Positions 28,702 to 37,772 are shown, counted from the first letter of the stretch. The stretch: 64,000 nucleotides of DNA from Shewanella psychropiezotolerans (GCF_007197555.1 NZ_CP041614.1:6254001-6318000), one strand, 5' to 3'. Numbers and translations are program-made. Notes: generated from the letters alone by a model not told the origin.

Positions 28702-29994
28702 ACTGACTGGCGACGCTGTCATTTATGCCTCCAAAATTAATGGTAATTTGTTGATCTCCTTTGGCGATATCTATGCCAAATTCAGAGATCCTCATAATAA
28801 GATAGCCCGACGGTGTCCTTGTGCCTTGGGTATAGCGATTGTTATCCGCTAGCACCACATAGGGCACGATGCCAAAATTTGCAGCCCGCACGATAAAATC
28901 GATATTCGCCCCCTTGCTTACCTTAGGAATCGACTTGAGTACCAGGTAGGGCTTATCACCAAATTTCTCTCTGAAATCTCGAGCCACCTTATAGAAGGTG
29001 GTACTTTCCATTTCGTTAAGCTCACCTCTGGCCTCGATTCTATCTGCGGCTTTAACCAGCTGTAACTTGGATAGCAAGTTGACGGCTCTCAGCATCTCTT
29101 TAAGTTCATCCAGATAGGCACCCGCTCTTTGCAACTCTACTTTCCATGCCAGCAAACCCGGTATGTCACTCTCGATAATCTTCTCGACCTGACTCCAACG
29201 GCTGGCATCATCTATATAGCCAGTCAGCAGAATCGTGCCTGCCGAATCACCATTTTTTACCTGTACCTGCTGATAACCTAGATTACCCAAAATGAACTTC
29301 ACCCCACGACGTATGGTATCCATCGCCCTCAGGTGACTCTGATAATTAACGCCTAAAGATTCAATCTCATTAAGAAGTTGAATTCTTTGAAGATTAGTTT
29401 CAACATAGCCTTCCAGTTCCACCTGATTGGCTAAGCCATTCCACTCGACTCGAACATCACTGAGCTGTAAGGTTTCCAATGCATTACGAACCAAGACGAT
29501 AGGCTCGGCCTCTGTAATTTGTGCACTCTTATCGGTATTAGAGTCCTGCATCTGGATCACCAAAAATGTGCATGGGATCAGGCTAAGCAATAGCCCTATC
29601 AATACAGATCTTCGCCATGAACTTGCCGATTGATTAGCTACCTGATGCTTAATCTCACCTGCTTGAGGAACTGAGGCTTGCCCCAATTCATCTTCCTGCC
29701 AACCAACCACAAAACATAGGGCACCGAGTCTGACCGAGTCCCCCGGGCCAAGATCAAGCTTGAATGAGTTTGTTTCTGCTCATCATTAATGAAGATCTGA
29801 CTGGCTTGAGGCAGTTCGATTAAAGTGATCGCCTCGGCAACGGATAGAGTCACATGTTTGGCATCAATATCCTTGTCCGATAACACGATATCGGCATTCA
29901 ACTCATCACTACCGATAATGAATTCACCGGCACTGAGAGGTAATTCAACCTGAGCGTGGCTTCCCGATAGCAGTTTAATTTTCCATTGGGTCAT
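28667..29994 (-). CDS. sctD: SctD (YscD), inner-membrane ring protein, apparent frameshift
   Basis: SctD forms the outer part of the inner-membrane ring and contacts the secretin. The gene is split as written: the first 118-residue frame holds an FHA-like cytoplasmic domain (LPLSAGEFIIGSDELNADIVL), while the second frame holds the transmembrane helix (VLIGLLLSLIPCTFLVIQM) and periplasmic ring domains. At 29740-29744 the plus strand has five C. One more base gives the continuous minus-strand reading ARGDSVRLGALCFVVGWQ and a 442-residue protein, near PscD (432) and YscD (419). I annotate one gene with a probable base-call error. Confidence 0.9.
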
Positions 29995-31848
29995 TTAGTT
30001 CGCCTCTTCAGCTGGAAAAAAACAGCTAAGATCTGATTCATCACACTCACCAGGCACGATTCTCGCCCCCATCTCACCCGTCGGCAATCTGCAGTCCTGA
30101 CGGCGGGAACTTACTCCATCACCGAGCAGTCCCTGCTGCTGTTGAACTGCCTCCTCTGTTGTTTGACAGCGATAAAAGCTCAAGGCGGACCGGAAACTTT
30201 GGTTCAGATTTGAGATATCTTCGATCCCGACCATCTGGCCGCGTAAATCTTGGTTATTACCCACCACGATATTATTGCCCAGGCCTTGGGTGATGATTCT
30301 GGGCTCTACGATGAATAAGCGTACCGTTCTTCTCTTAGTATTAGCTTGCGAGCGAAACAGTTGACCCACCCAAGGAATATCGCCCAACCAGGGAACTTTA
30401 CGTAACCTCTGAGTGATCTCGTCACGGTATACCCCACCAATGAGTAGGCTCTGACCTTGCTTTACCGTAGCTAAGGTGCTCATTTCTGTTTTACGGGTCG
30501 AGGGCACCCCGTTGATTGCACCATCGGGGATTTGAGAACCATCTTCAATCTGCAGACTCAAATTGATATCTGGTCTGGCTGCATTTCTGTCGCCCACTAT
30601 TCTGGGGATCACCTTAAATACCATTCCAGATGTTACTTTCTCAAGAGACTGAGACTTCTCACCGATCAATTGTATGTAGAAGGTCTCGCTGGTACTCAAT
30701 ACTGCTTGGACATTTTCCTGTGTCAGCAGAGTCGGACGGGACACGATCTGGCCGCTGCCCTCTTGCTGTAGTAGGTTAACTTGAGCCAGCAGGTAGTTAA
30801 GATTGGTTTTATCCAACACTGAGCTAAAATCCAAGCCATTACCTAGGGTGATATCACCAGTAGTATCGCCTGTGGTATTGATATCGATAACTTGATTATC
30901 ACCGGCCTCGATGCCTACGGTCCAATCGACCCCAAGTTGTTCGAGTTCGTTGACACTGATATCTATGATCGACAAGCCAATTTCAATTTGACGCTGAGGC
31001 TTATCCAACTGTTGGATCAGCCGACGATAAAGCGGTAGCCTTGAGCGGGAATCACGAACGATAATCGAGTTAAGCCCTGGCTCGGCCTGCACTTTAGCCC
31101 CGTTACGAAAACGACTCTTCACCTGAGTTTCTCCGTCTAAATCGGCTTCCCCCTCAGTTTGATTCACTATGTTGGCATCGACGCCCGATAGGATATTTTC
31201 TAATATGGTGGCAACACCGGGCACTATGATCTCTTGGTCGCGATAACTGATGCTCCTGTCGGTAGCAGAGGCATATTTAAGAGGGATGATCTCGATATAG
31301 AAATCATCATTCTTAGCCACTTGCTGGCTTTCATGTAGCTCTAATACTTCGGCAACTTGAGTCACCAATTGCACATATCTAGGTGGCCCGGCAAGGTAAA
31401 CACTGCCTTTTCCGGTTATCGCTCTCCAGCCAAATCTTTCTTCCCAAATTCCAGTAGACTCTAAAGTTTCCCGTAACTCCTCAACCGGTACTTGATTCAA
31501 TTGAATCAACTTAGACTGAGTTTCCACTGCCTTATAAACATATAAAACGGCACCATCGTAATACCAGGTCAGGTTGTACAAACTAGCCAAATAATTCAAG
31601 AATGCTTCCGGATCATCCGGCGAGAATCGACCACTTATCTGCTCAGAGACTTGCCCGCTTACCGCAGCAGAGACGCCATAATTAGTCGCAAAGTTAGTGA
31701 TGACATCCCGTAATGAATCATTATTAGCGTAATATTTAAAATCGCGATCCACCCAGTCCAATGGCTGTGCCAAAGCGGTCATGGACAGCAAGCTTAAGCC
31801 TATGCTCCACAAGGCGCGTGAGTAAGTACCTGAGTTAATCCACTTCAT
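29995..31848 (-). CDS. sctC: SctC (YscC), outer-membrane secretin
   Basis: SctC is the outer-membrane secretin ring through which the needle passes. The protein is about 617 residues with a Sec signal (ALWSIGLSLLSMTALAQP). N0/N1/N3 ring domains follow (DSLRDVITNFATNYGVSAAVSG ... YVQLVTQVAEVLELHE ... AEPGLNSIIVRDSRSRLPLYRRLIQQLDKPQRQIEIGLSIIDI), then the secretin barrel (SGQIVSRPTLLTQENVQA, GQSLLIGGVYRDE, VPWLGDIPWVGQLFRS). I chose the ATG at 31848, which overlaps the yscB stop as TAATG, over a GTG 12 nt upstream. The likely pilotin is encoded at 37317. Confidence 0.96.
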   Translation of the reverse strand: MKWINSGTYSRALWSIGLSLLSMTALAQPLDWVDRDFKYYANNDSLRDVITNFATNYGVSAAVSGQVSEQISGRFSPDDPEAFLNYLASLYNLTWYYDGAVLYVYKAVETQSKLIQLNQVPVEELRETLESTGIWEERFGWRAITGKGSVYLAGPPRYVQLVTQVAEVLELHESQQVAKNDDFYIEIIPLKYASATDRSISYRDQEIIVPGVATILENILSGVDANIVNQTEGEADLDGETQVKSRFRNGAKVQAEPGLNSIIVRDSRSRLPLYRRLIQQLDKPQRQIEIGLSIIDISVNELEQLGVDWTVGIEAGDNQVIDINTTGDTTGDITLGNGLDFSSVLDKTNLNYLLAQVNLLQQEGSGQIVSRPTLLTQENVQAVLSTSETFYIQLIGEKSQSLEKVTSGMVFKVIPRIVGDRNAARPDINLSLQIEDGSQIPDGAINGVPSTRKTEMSTLATVKQGQSLLIGGVYRDEITQRLRKVPWLGDIPWVGQLFRSQANTKRRTVRLFIVEPRIITQGLGNNIVVGNNQDLRGQMVGIEDISNLNQSFRSALSFYRCQTTEEAVQQQQGLLGDGVSSRRQDCRLPTGEMGARIVPGECDESDLSCFFPAEEAN

Positions 31849-32288
31849 TAAGGTAACCACACTCGATTCTGATCCGAACTTGCTAAAGTATGCTGCTGCA
31901 TTAGTTCTTGATATCTCTCGGCAATATCCACCTGATGATTAACCATAGTGATAAAAGCACTGGGTAAGACTTCAGCCTCGACGCGCTGAACCAGAGTCAA
32001 GCGGTTCATCTCATTGATTGCCAGCACAGATGCATGGGATCTCACATTAACCAGTGCCTGCTGCATGACCTTTTCCAGTGCACTTTCCTGTTGATAATTC
32101 AAACCTTGGGACAGATCACACTTAAGATCGCTCTCAATGATCAGCCAACCATGACTCAGATAAAATTCGACTGACACATCGTCGAAACTCAGGCTATAGC
32201 GTCCATCAGAATTCACAACGAAGATTGCTTGATTCAAGTCATCACTCAAGGCCGCCAGTAGAGCGCTTAATGTTTCTTCTAGCTTCAT
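31848..32288 (-). CDS. yscB: YscB/PscB-like T3SS chaperone
   Basis: YscB, with SycN, is the heterodimeric chaperone of the gatekeeper YopN. Starting at the ATG at 32288, which overlaps the exsD stop as ATGA, gives 146 residues (YscB has 137). The segment AIFVVNSDGRYSLSFDDVSVEFYLSHGWLIIESDL has the alternating pattern of the CesT/YscB fold and resembles YscB's KPFVADKQGVYRLTIDKH region. The longer upstream frame (to 32387) lies inside exsD and looks non-coding. The secretin gene follows with a 1 nt overlap. Confidence 0.85.
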   Translation of the reverse strand: MKLEETLSALLAALSDDLNQAIFVVNSDGRYSLSFDDVSVEFYLSHGWLIIESDLKCDLSQGLNYQQESALEKVMQQALVNVRSHASVLAINEMNRLTLVQRVEAEVLPSAFITMVNHQVDIAERYQELMQQHTLASSDQNRVWLP

Positions 32289-33235
32289 CGGCTTACTTGC
32301 TTCCATAGGGGACTGATCTGGTAACTCTTGGTTCTCTTCACTTCGAAAAGGGTATTCGATGGCATCGAATTGGCGTTTATCAGCCAAGCACCTAAACTGG
32401 CATGATCAGTTTCATGACCTAAAGTCAGATCATTTATCATATTCAACACACCAGTTAGCTCAGGTAAACCCAAGGATATACGGGCTAGGCAAGAGGAGAA
32501 TGATTGTGGGCTAACTCCTTGTGAAATCAGCTCCTTAAAAGAAAAAAGCAAGGCATCTACAACCTGCTGTCTATACACTTTTAGTGCTTGGATGGAGGGC
32601 TCGAGTCGTGACAATTGCAACTCACACTGCTTTAGCCCGTTACAGGCCTCGCTTACATGAGCTTCTAAATAGGCTTTATTGACATCATTAACCACTAAAC
32701 CATCCCAGAACTTCACTTTGGTCTCTAGTTGAGATTTCAAGATCACTAGAGCCTGATACTCACCGAGCAAGTCTTCATCATGGCTGTCATTTTTCTTCAA
32801 TAACCAAGACTCGAAAGATTGATATACCAGCTTGGCTAACATCTCGATATGCCCCAGATTAAACTTGGGCAGCAAACTTGCATTAATCTCGGCTAAGAGC
32901 TCGTGCATCTGGCGTTTCTGGCTGTGTCTAAAAATATCGGCACTGATTTGCAGGAATATTTTTAAATCACTCTTAGTAAGAGATATACCAAAATCGACAC
33001 AGGCATTGATGTAATCACTGGCCAAGATACAATCGAGAATACGGCGCTCGATGATACGTTTTAGCAAGAGTAACTGCTGCTCACTCACCACCCCAATCTC
33101 GACCAACTTCTTATGGCTTACATTGACAACAGATGAGGCCACAGACAAACTTGCCCTAGAGCCGGATGTATCACCCGCCACAAGGCTAATCTTTCGTCCT
33201 TTAAATTTTGACTTATTCATCGATTCCCATGTCAT
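32285..33235 (-). CDS. exsD: ExsD-like antiactivator of ExsA
   Basis: In Pseudomonas, ExsD binds and blocks the activator ExsA until ExsC removes it. The N-terminus FKGRKISLVAGDTSGSRASLSVASS ... IGVVSEQQLLLLKRII aligns with ExsD's GRRVSVVGSDARSRG ... ISARQLALLQRM, the signature I rely on. At 316 residues it is longer than P. aeruginosa ExsD (276), nearer the Vibrio forms. The middle is a long helical coiled-coil region (about 160-235). The start ATG at 33235 has GAGG 7 nt upstream. It lies directly after exsA, as in P. aeruginosa, and overlaps yscB by 4 nt. Confidence 0.88.
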   Translation of the reverse strand: MTWESMNKSKFKGRKISLVAGDTSGSRASLSVASSVVNVSHKKLVEIGVVSEQQLLLLKRIIERRILDCILASDYINACVDFGISLTKSDLKIFLQISADIFRHSQKRQMHELLAEINASLLPKFNLGHIEMLAKLVYQSFESWLLKKNDSHDEDLLGEYQALVILKSQLETKVKFWDGLVVNDVNKAYLEAHVSEACNGLKQCELQLSRLEPSIQALKVYRQQVVDALLFSFKELISQGVSPQSFSSCLARISLGLPELTGVLNMINDLTLGHETDHASLGAWLINANSMPSNTLFEVKRTKSYQISPLWKQVSR

Positions 33236-33277
33236 TACACATCCTCAGATAGTATTCATGACCAATTTTATCGTCGT

Positions 33278-33312
33278 TATCATTTTCAGACTTACACAAA
33301 ACGTCTGAAAAT
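33278..33312 (-). promoter_or_regulatory. Hairpin and candidate ExsA half-site between exsA and exsD
   Basis: ATTTTCAGAC (33282-33291) and GTCTGAAAAT (33303-33312) form a perfect 10 bp stem with an 11 nt loop, 1 nt after the exsA stop. Read toward exsD, GTC, 6 nt, TGATA (33291 down to 33278) matches the GnC-N6-TGnnA part of an ExsA site, with TACTAT 23 nt further on (33249-33254). The usual A-tract is missing. It could be both an attenuator of exsA read-through and an exsD promoter. Confidence 0.45.
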
Positions 33313-33313
33313 T

Positions 33314-34174
33314 TTAGCCTGAAGACAAACTCAACTGTGAACGTACCTTACTTGGGGTGATCCCGAAGCGGCGACGATAACTCTGAGTAAAATATGACTG
33401 ACTGGAAAATCCGGCCTCGATTGCAATATCTACGATACGCGTTTCACTACTCAACAAGAGGTTATAGGCATATAACAAGCGTCTCTCGGTGATCCATGCT
33501 CGAGGGGAAACTCCAAAAACTTCATGGAATAACTCTTTAAACGTAGTCAGGCTAGCGCCAAACTCTCTTGCATACTCACTCAACTTCCACTCTTTCAGGT
33601 AGTATTTCTCCATAAACGCATGCAGACGATCCGAAGAGCGGTTAGCCTGTTGGCGTAGCAAACGACACAAGTCACCACCTGAGCTGGAATGTACAATTAA
33701 TAACAACAACTCCTCGAGTTTTAGCTCATACAAGATGCCTGGCAACTTAAATTCGATCACAGAAAACAGACCATCCAAAGTCTGCTTCACGAGCTCATTT
33801 ATTGACAACTTAGCGACAACTCTCGATTGTTGGCCCATGGCAACAAAAGATGCGAGCGTTTCAGCATGACGCTGAACGAATGATTTAAGAAAATCTGTAT
33901 TAAAAAAGACAGAAATCGTCTCAACTTTTCCCGCACTAGTATCAGAAAAGTATTCAAACAGATATTCTCCTCTGCGTATGAAACCCGCTTCACCAGCTTG
34001 AATGGTCAAGGTTTCATCTGCAGATTGAATAGTAATTGCTCCCACTTGGACATACAGTAAAACATCGTCTTGAATCGTCTTAACTTCTGAACCACCAGAA
34101 GCAATAAAATCGCACACAAGACTCGTATTTATTTGTAAGTCACATTGAGAAACAAGTTCGATTGGATTCCCCAT
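33314..34174 (-). CDS. exsA: ExsA-like AraC-family master activator of the T3SS
   Basis: A 286-residue transcription activator of the ExsA/LcrF/VirF group. The N-terminal half (1-160) is the dimerisation and ExsD-contact domain (VKTIQDDVLLYVQVGAITIQ, EAGFIRRGEYLFEYFSD). The C-terminal AraC DNA-binding domain has two helix-turn-helix units: LSEYAREFGASLTTFKELFHEVFGVSPRAWITERRL and VDIAIEAGFSSQSYFTQSYRRRFGITPSKVRS. GAAGG lies about 6 nt before the ATG at 34174. The ExsA-type boxes found elsewhere in the island are its likely targets. Confidence 0.93.
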   Translation of the reverse strand: MGNPIELVSQCDLQINTSLVCDFIASGGSEVKTIQDDVLLYVQVGAITIQSADETLTIQAGEAGFIRRGEYLFEYFSDTSAGKVETISVFFNTDFLKSFVQRHAETLASFVAMGQQSRVVAKLSINELVKQTLDGLFSVIEFKLPGILYELKLEELLLLIVHSSSGGDLCRLLRQQANRSSDRLHAFMEKYYLKEWKLSEYAREFGASLTTFKELFHEVFGVSPRAWITERRLLYAYNLLLSSETRIVDIAIEAGFSSQSYFTQSYRRRFGITPSKVRSQLSLSSG

Positions 34175-35159
34175 AACCCCTTCTTACAGCTTCTGTATTT
34201 TATTTCGGCATGCATAACATGGACGAAGAATAAGTTTACTCAATCGATGTTGAGTGTATTTTAGGTATTTAGTCTTGTTGTTTTTATATTTATCGCAGGT
34301 TGATATTTAACCAACTCAAATACGAAGCGAAGCATTCTAGACTTATATTTAATAAAAAAAAAGACAATATTTCACATGCTAAGCGCAATCAAAATTAACA
34401 TTTAACTTAATTCGTTTAAAAATAGAGCATTAGATACAAGTAAAAAAACATTCGATAAAAAAATTTACCCAAGGCTAACCAAGAGCAACAAACAAGACAA
34501 AATGCACCCACGGTAATTAACAACCAAATAAGAAAGAGCTAACAACAAATAAATTTCACCCTACCAAATAAAAACTAAGCTCATTTATCAATCAGGAGGT
34601 AACTTTTAAGTTTTAGATATGTTAAAAAGCAAGCAAGTTAGAACTGCAGCATAATCCACTCAATAGGCTTAACCACCCAAAGTTTGATTGGCACCACTTA
34701 AAGAACAACCAACTAGAAAAAAATATTAAAAAACCCCACAAACCCATACAAAGTGATTAATTCAAGTGAATTCAAAGCCGATGATTACCACCAAAATAAA
34801 AACAATCGACAGAAAAACCCAGCACCAACAAAGACAAAAACAATTATTAGTCAAGATAAGTGAATAGAAAACCGACAACAAAAAAATATGTTACATCGAC
34901 GTGAATATAGGGAACACATATTGATACATTTGTATGGCGATGGAACTGTGGGGGCTTAATGAGATATAAAAAACAAAACTAAGACTAGGAAGGCTTATTA
35001 CTAGAAGGCAAAGTAATATGCACGAAGGTACTAGATAATACGATTCCGAGTAGGTTCAGAGTATTTAAGGCTAAAAATCACAAAATTAAAACTAAAAATG
35101 ACTGCCAGATAAAGCATTAGAAAATATCATGAGTAAAGTTAATTAAAGGGATTACTCAT
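34175..35159. other. AT-rich non-coding block of about 1 kb between exsA and an effector gene
   Basis: This 985 bp stretch has no credible gene on either strand. It is strongly AT-rich, with many A-runs on the plus strand and few Gs, unlike the coding DNA around it. It contains the exsA 5' region at one end and the effector promoter (35080-35130) at the other. Such blocks are typical targets of H-NS-type silencing; that role here is inference. Confidence 0.6.
35080..35130 (+). promoter_or_regulatory. Candidate ExsA-dependent promoter of the YopH-N effector
   Basis: ACAAA (35080-35084), 5 nt, AAC, 6 nt, TGACT (35099-35103), 21 nt, TATCAT (35125-35130). It fits the spacing seen at sctN, sctW and the yopE-like gene but deviates in the G of GnC and the last A of TGnnA. 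AAAGGG follows, 9 nt before the ATG. Confidence 0.5.
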
Positions 35160-36710
35160 ATGCCATTAAATATCAATACACTCCAAACTTTTGTTAATCA
35201 GCAGATTGATATAGATCAATCTGCAAGAAATAAAAATGGGAGTATAGAGGCTAACCACCCCCCCAAGGGCCGATTTAACGGCCTAGCAGTACAACACGGA
35301 GTCGCACAATCTGAGTCCAATTTTTCTAAAGAAGTCCTGCGACACGTGAAAAACACTAGCCTCAATAATCAAGAAGTATCACAACTGCTAAAAAATGTTA
35401 AAAATTTCGATTTAGGTCAGGGAAACCGTTCTGGTGAAGTGATCTTTAAAGGCTTAAAAGGGGCACAACTTAGCTTAGGAGACGCTCAGATATTATTAAA
35501 CGCTGCTGCTCGTCATCAATCTCAAGCACCAGAGCTACCTCCACGCGAGGCACCAGCGGTGCCTCATCGCGGCACAAAACCACAAATCCAACAGCATACT
35601 TTACCTCCATTATCGCCGAAAATAACACTGTCACACCTTAATAAAAACGAAACAATAAACCAGCAGCTACAGACACTGATCGATAAGGAGGTTGGTAGTG
35701 ATATTACTGCACTAACATCCAGACCATCAGTCAAATTAGACTCACTGGCCATCTGGCCTAGTGCAAGTACACCTGGAGCCTATGGAATCAATCTACCTGG
35801 AGTCGGTTTCACTAAGTCAAACTCATTACAGGAAGCCCAAACCAAAATAACCGAGTTTAAACATACCCAATTTGGCAATGAAGTTAAGGGAAGATGGGGA
35901 AATGAAGTCGCGACTCTCAATTCAAAACCAGACTCTTCATCAAATCAGGCTGCAATTTGGAAGAGTGAATCAAAACCTGGGACTTTCGGCGTACATATCC
36001 CCAATGCTGGTACTTTCCGCGTATCTGACTTAAATCAGGCACAAGCAAAGTTTAGTCAACACGGGATCGAGGAGCGTATTGCAACAGGTGAAAATATTAC
36101 GGTCAACAGAACAAATTTACCTCCGGCTGAAATAGCAAGGCTAGAACAAACCTATGGCGTGAACATTCAACCAATCTCAATCGATGGAAAAGAGATAGCC
36201 TATCTTTTTGGCAGTGTAAATCGTCAACAAGGAGATAATCACAGTGTTCTTTTCTCCTCACACGGCGGCGCAAGAGGCGAACATAAAACATTTCAAAAAC
36301 CCGAAGGTCTGGAGCTAAAGTTTGCATCTACAACCAACAACACCTTAGTGTCCAGAACCATGGGCTTTGCAGAGAAGCTTAAAGATGGCCATGTTGAATT
36401 TAAAGAAGATTCACAAATTTATGCTTCCTTCAGCCGTCAGGCTACAGATTATAAACTCAGTGGAGGTATTGGCACTCAACCTGAGCAGGCAGCTCAATTC
36501 ATTGGTGAGATGAATCGAGGAGAAAGCGTGGAATCATTCGATTTTTTATTGTTGAATAGAGAAGCCAAAGGGGTGCATTTCTCAGATGTAATCCAGGCAC
36601 TAAAAGATACCTGTGGTCCTAGTGTACAAGATCAATTGATCTGTCACTTCTGTCGACCAAAAGATGATGATGCAGGGAAATTCAACGTCAGAAACAACTA
36701 CACAGGCTAA
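35160..36710 (+). CDS. Candidate T3SS effector: YopH-type N-terminus with a non-phosphatase C-terminus
   Basis: Residues 1-125 align along their length with the YopH N-terminal secretion, chaperone and phosphoprotein-binding domain: GRFNGLAVQHGVAQSESNFSKEVLRHV matches YopH's TTFQGLTIASGARESEKVFAQTVLSHV, and LSLGDAQILLNAAARHQS matches MTLQDAKVLLEAALRQES. A proline motif (ELPPREAP, about 125) parallels YopH's PPLPPRERP. The tyrosine phosphatase is absent. Instead there are two copies of a module of about 45 residues (184-232, 252-300) and a C-terminal domain (about 310-505) with SSHGG (His368) and CHFC (Cys495, Cys498). That end loosely recalls Stv-type or cysteine-protease-like domains; its activity is unknown. 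A SycH-like chaperone gene is convergent next door. Confidence 0.75.
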   Translation: MPLNINTLQTFVNQQIDIDQSARNKNGSIEANHPPKGRFNGLAVQHGVAQSESNFSKEVLRHVKNTSLNNQEVSQLLKNVKNFDLGQGNRSGEVIFKGLKGAQLSLGDAQILLNAAARHQSQAPELPPREAPAVPHRGTKPQIQQHTLPPLSPKITLSHLNKNETINQQLQTLIDKEVGSDITALTSRPSVKLDSLAIWPSASTPGAYGINLPGVGFTKSNSLQEAQTKITEFKHTQFGNEVKGRWGNEVATLNSKPDSSSNQAAIWKSESKPGTFGVHIPNAGTFRVSDLNQAQAKFSQHGIEERIATGENITVNRTNLPPAEIARLEQTYGVNIQPISIDGKEIAYLFGSVNRQQGDNHSVLFSSHGGARGEHKTFQKPEGLELKFASTTNNTLVSRTMGFAEKLKDGHVEFKEDSQIYASFSRQATDYKLSGGIGTQPEQAAQFIGEMNRGESVESFDFLLLNREAKGVHFSDVIQALKDTCGPSVQDQLICHFCRPKDDDAGKFNVRNNYTG

Positions 36711-36730
36711 GCTAAAAGTCGCCCTCAAAA

Positions 36731-36765
36731 TTAAATGGGCTTCACCTAAGGTGCTGCCCATTTAA
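36731..36765. terminator. Bidirectional terminator between effector and SycH-like chaperone genes
   Basis: TTAAATGGGC (36731-36740) pairs with GCCCATTTAA (36756-36765). Inside the loop, CACC and GGTG form a further stem. It lies between two convergent genes. Confidence 0.8.
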
Positions 36766-36775
36766 CCTTATAGCT

Positions 36776-37216
36776 TTACACTCTGATAAACTGAGAAACT
36801 TCCTGATTCTGTAAAGGCGTTTCCTCTGCCAATATAGCTTCACCTAACCAGCTATCGAATACATTGGCACGCTCAATAAATACCGTTAATGCATGATATA
36901 AAGTAGTTTCATCGCATTCGCTATAGGCAACTTGAGACCACAACAGCAAGTTCTGACTAGTATCATCTAAACCAACCCTTGGCCTAATTGGGTTAGAATC
37001 AAAAAGGTTATCGGCTAACAATCTCATAGCAATTTGAGGATTTGACAACTTTCCAAGTGAGGTGAATAACACCACATATTCTCCATTAAGATCACTGAAA
37101 TGTACTGGCCAGCGCTCGTCAATAGTTATGCTAAAGAGGTTATTGTCCAACTCTTGAGATACGAGATCTAATCGATTTGAAAGGTTTTCGATACTAGCTT
37201 TAAAAGCAAGAGTCAT
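36776..37216 (-). CDS. SycH-like T3SS effector chaperone
   Basis: A 146-residue CesT-fold class I chaperone. SITIDERWPVHFSDLNGEYVVLFTSLGKLSNPQIAMRLLADNLF ... RPRVGLDDTSQNLLLWSQVAY aligns with SycH (AVTIDKIWVVHLAPINEKELVAFMRAGIL ... RCALDKDDHWLLWSQLNI), the chaperone of YopH. Its convergent neighbour encodes a protein with a YopH-type N-terminus, so that is the probable client. It lies about 100 bp downstream of the pilotin gene on the same strand and may share its transcript. Confidence 0.82.
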   Translation of the reverse strand: MTLAFKASIENLSNRLDLVSQELDNNLFSITIDERWPVHFSDLNGEYVVLFTSLGKLSNPQIAMRLLADNLFDSNPIRPRVGLDDTSQNLLLWSQVAYSECDETTLYHALTVFIERANVFDSWLGEAILAEETPLQNQEVSQFIRV

Positions 37217-37316
37217 AATTTTTCTCTATAATAACGAAAAGATAAAGCCAAATATTTCACAATTTAATAGCTCAAAGGCTGTTATCGAGAAGGCTCTATA
37301 TGAGTTTTCTGGGTAT

Positions 37317-37772
37317 TCAATGGGATGGTTTCAAGATTAAATCTAACTTGCTTGTGCCTAAGTGATAAAAATAATCTGAACTGGCAACCCCCTTCAGTCT
37401 GCCATTAACCTCCAACTTAGCCTCAAGCAACATGTGTCCCTGACCAGATTGAATCGGTGCGACGGCAAAAAAATAACGCACTGGCAGATGACTATTCTGG
37501 TAAACCTGTTTAGCGACAACCAATTTCTGCCCTTCATATTTCATATATAAGGTAACGGTCAATTTAGAAGCGTGAGCCGGGACATAATTTTCGAATGAGA
37601 CCCACCCAGTCACATTAGCCCCTTGCTCCGAGTTCGTTTCAACTCGATTAGTCGTAGCGATAGGCTGCAGCACTCGAGTCACACTGACATCGACACAGGC
37701 ACTTAGCAAACTAACCCCCATTAGCGCCATAGATAATTGTCTAAACTTCACTATCCCCCCGGCTGTAACCAT
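37317..37772 (-). CDS. exsB: YscW/ExsB-like pilotin lipoprotein
   Basis: A small outer-membrane lipoprotein of the YscW family, which guides the secretin SctC to the outer membrane. It has a lipobox LLSAC (Cys26 from the first ATG), then the YscW/YbaY-type beta domain: NVTGWVSFENYVPAHASKLTVTLYMKYEGQKLVVAKQVYQNSHLPVRYFFAV. A GTG at 37751 preceded by GGGGGG is an alternative start. In Pseudomonas the homologue ExsB sits in the exsCEBA operon; here it stands apart, divergent from exsC-exsE. Confidence 0.82.
   Translation of the reverse strand: MVTAGGIVKFRQLSMALMGVSLLSACVDVSVTRVLQPIATTNRVETNSEQGANVTGWVSFENYVPAHASKLTVTLYMKYEGQKLVVAKQVYQNSHLPVRYFFAVAPIQSGQGHMLLEAKLEVNGRLKGVASSDYFYHLGTSKLDLILKPSH

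Noticed and set aside
34911..34926. ACATATTGATA before the YopH-N effector, also seen before exsC, as a promoter box
   Set aside because: GnC is not at the right distance and no -10 lies 21 nt downstream; the site at 35080 fits better.
36640..36670. CHFCR near the effector C-terminus as a tyrosine phosphatase P-loop
   Set aside because: The phosphatase loop needs C-x5-R with the HCxAGxGR pattern; here the spacing and glycines are missing.
37217..37316. ExsA promoter for the SycH-like gene
   Set aside because: TGAAA with TATTAT at 21 nt is present, but GnC and the A-tract are both missing.
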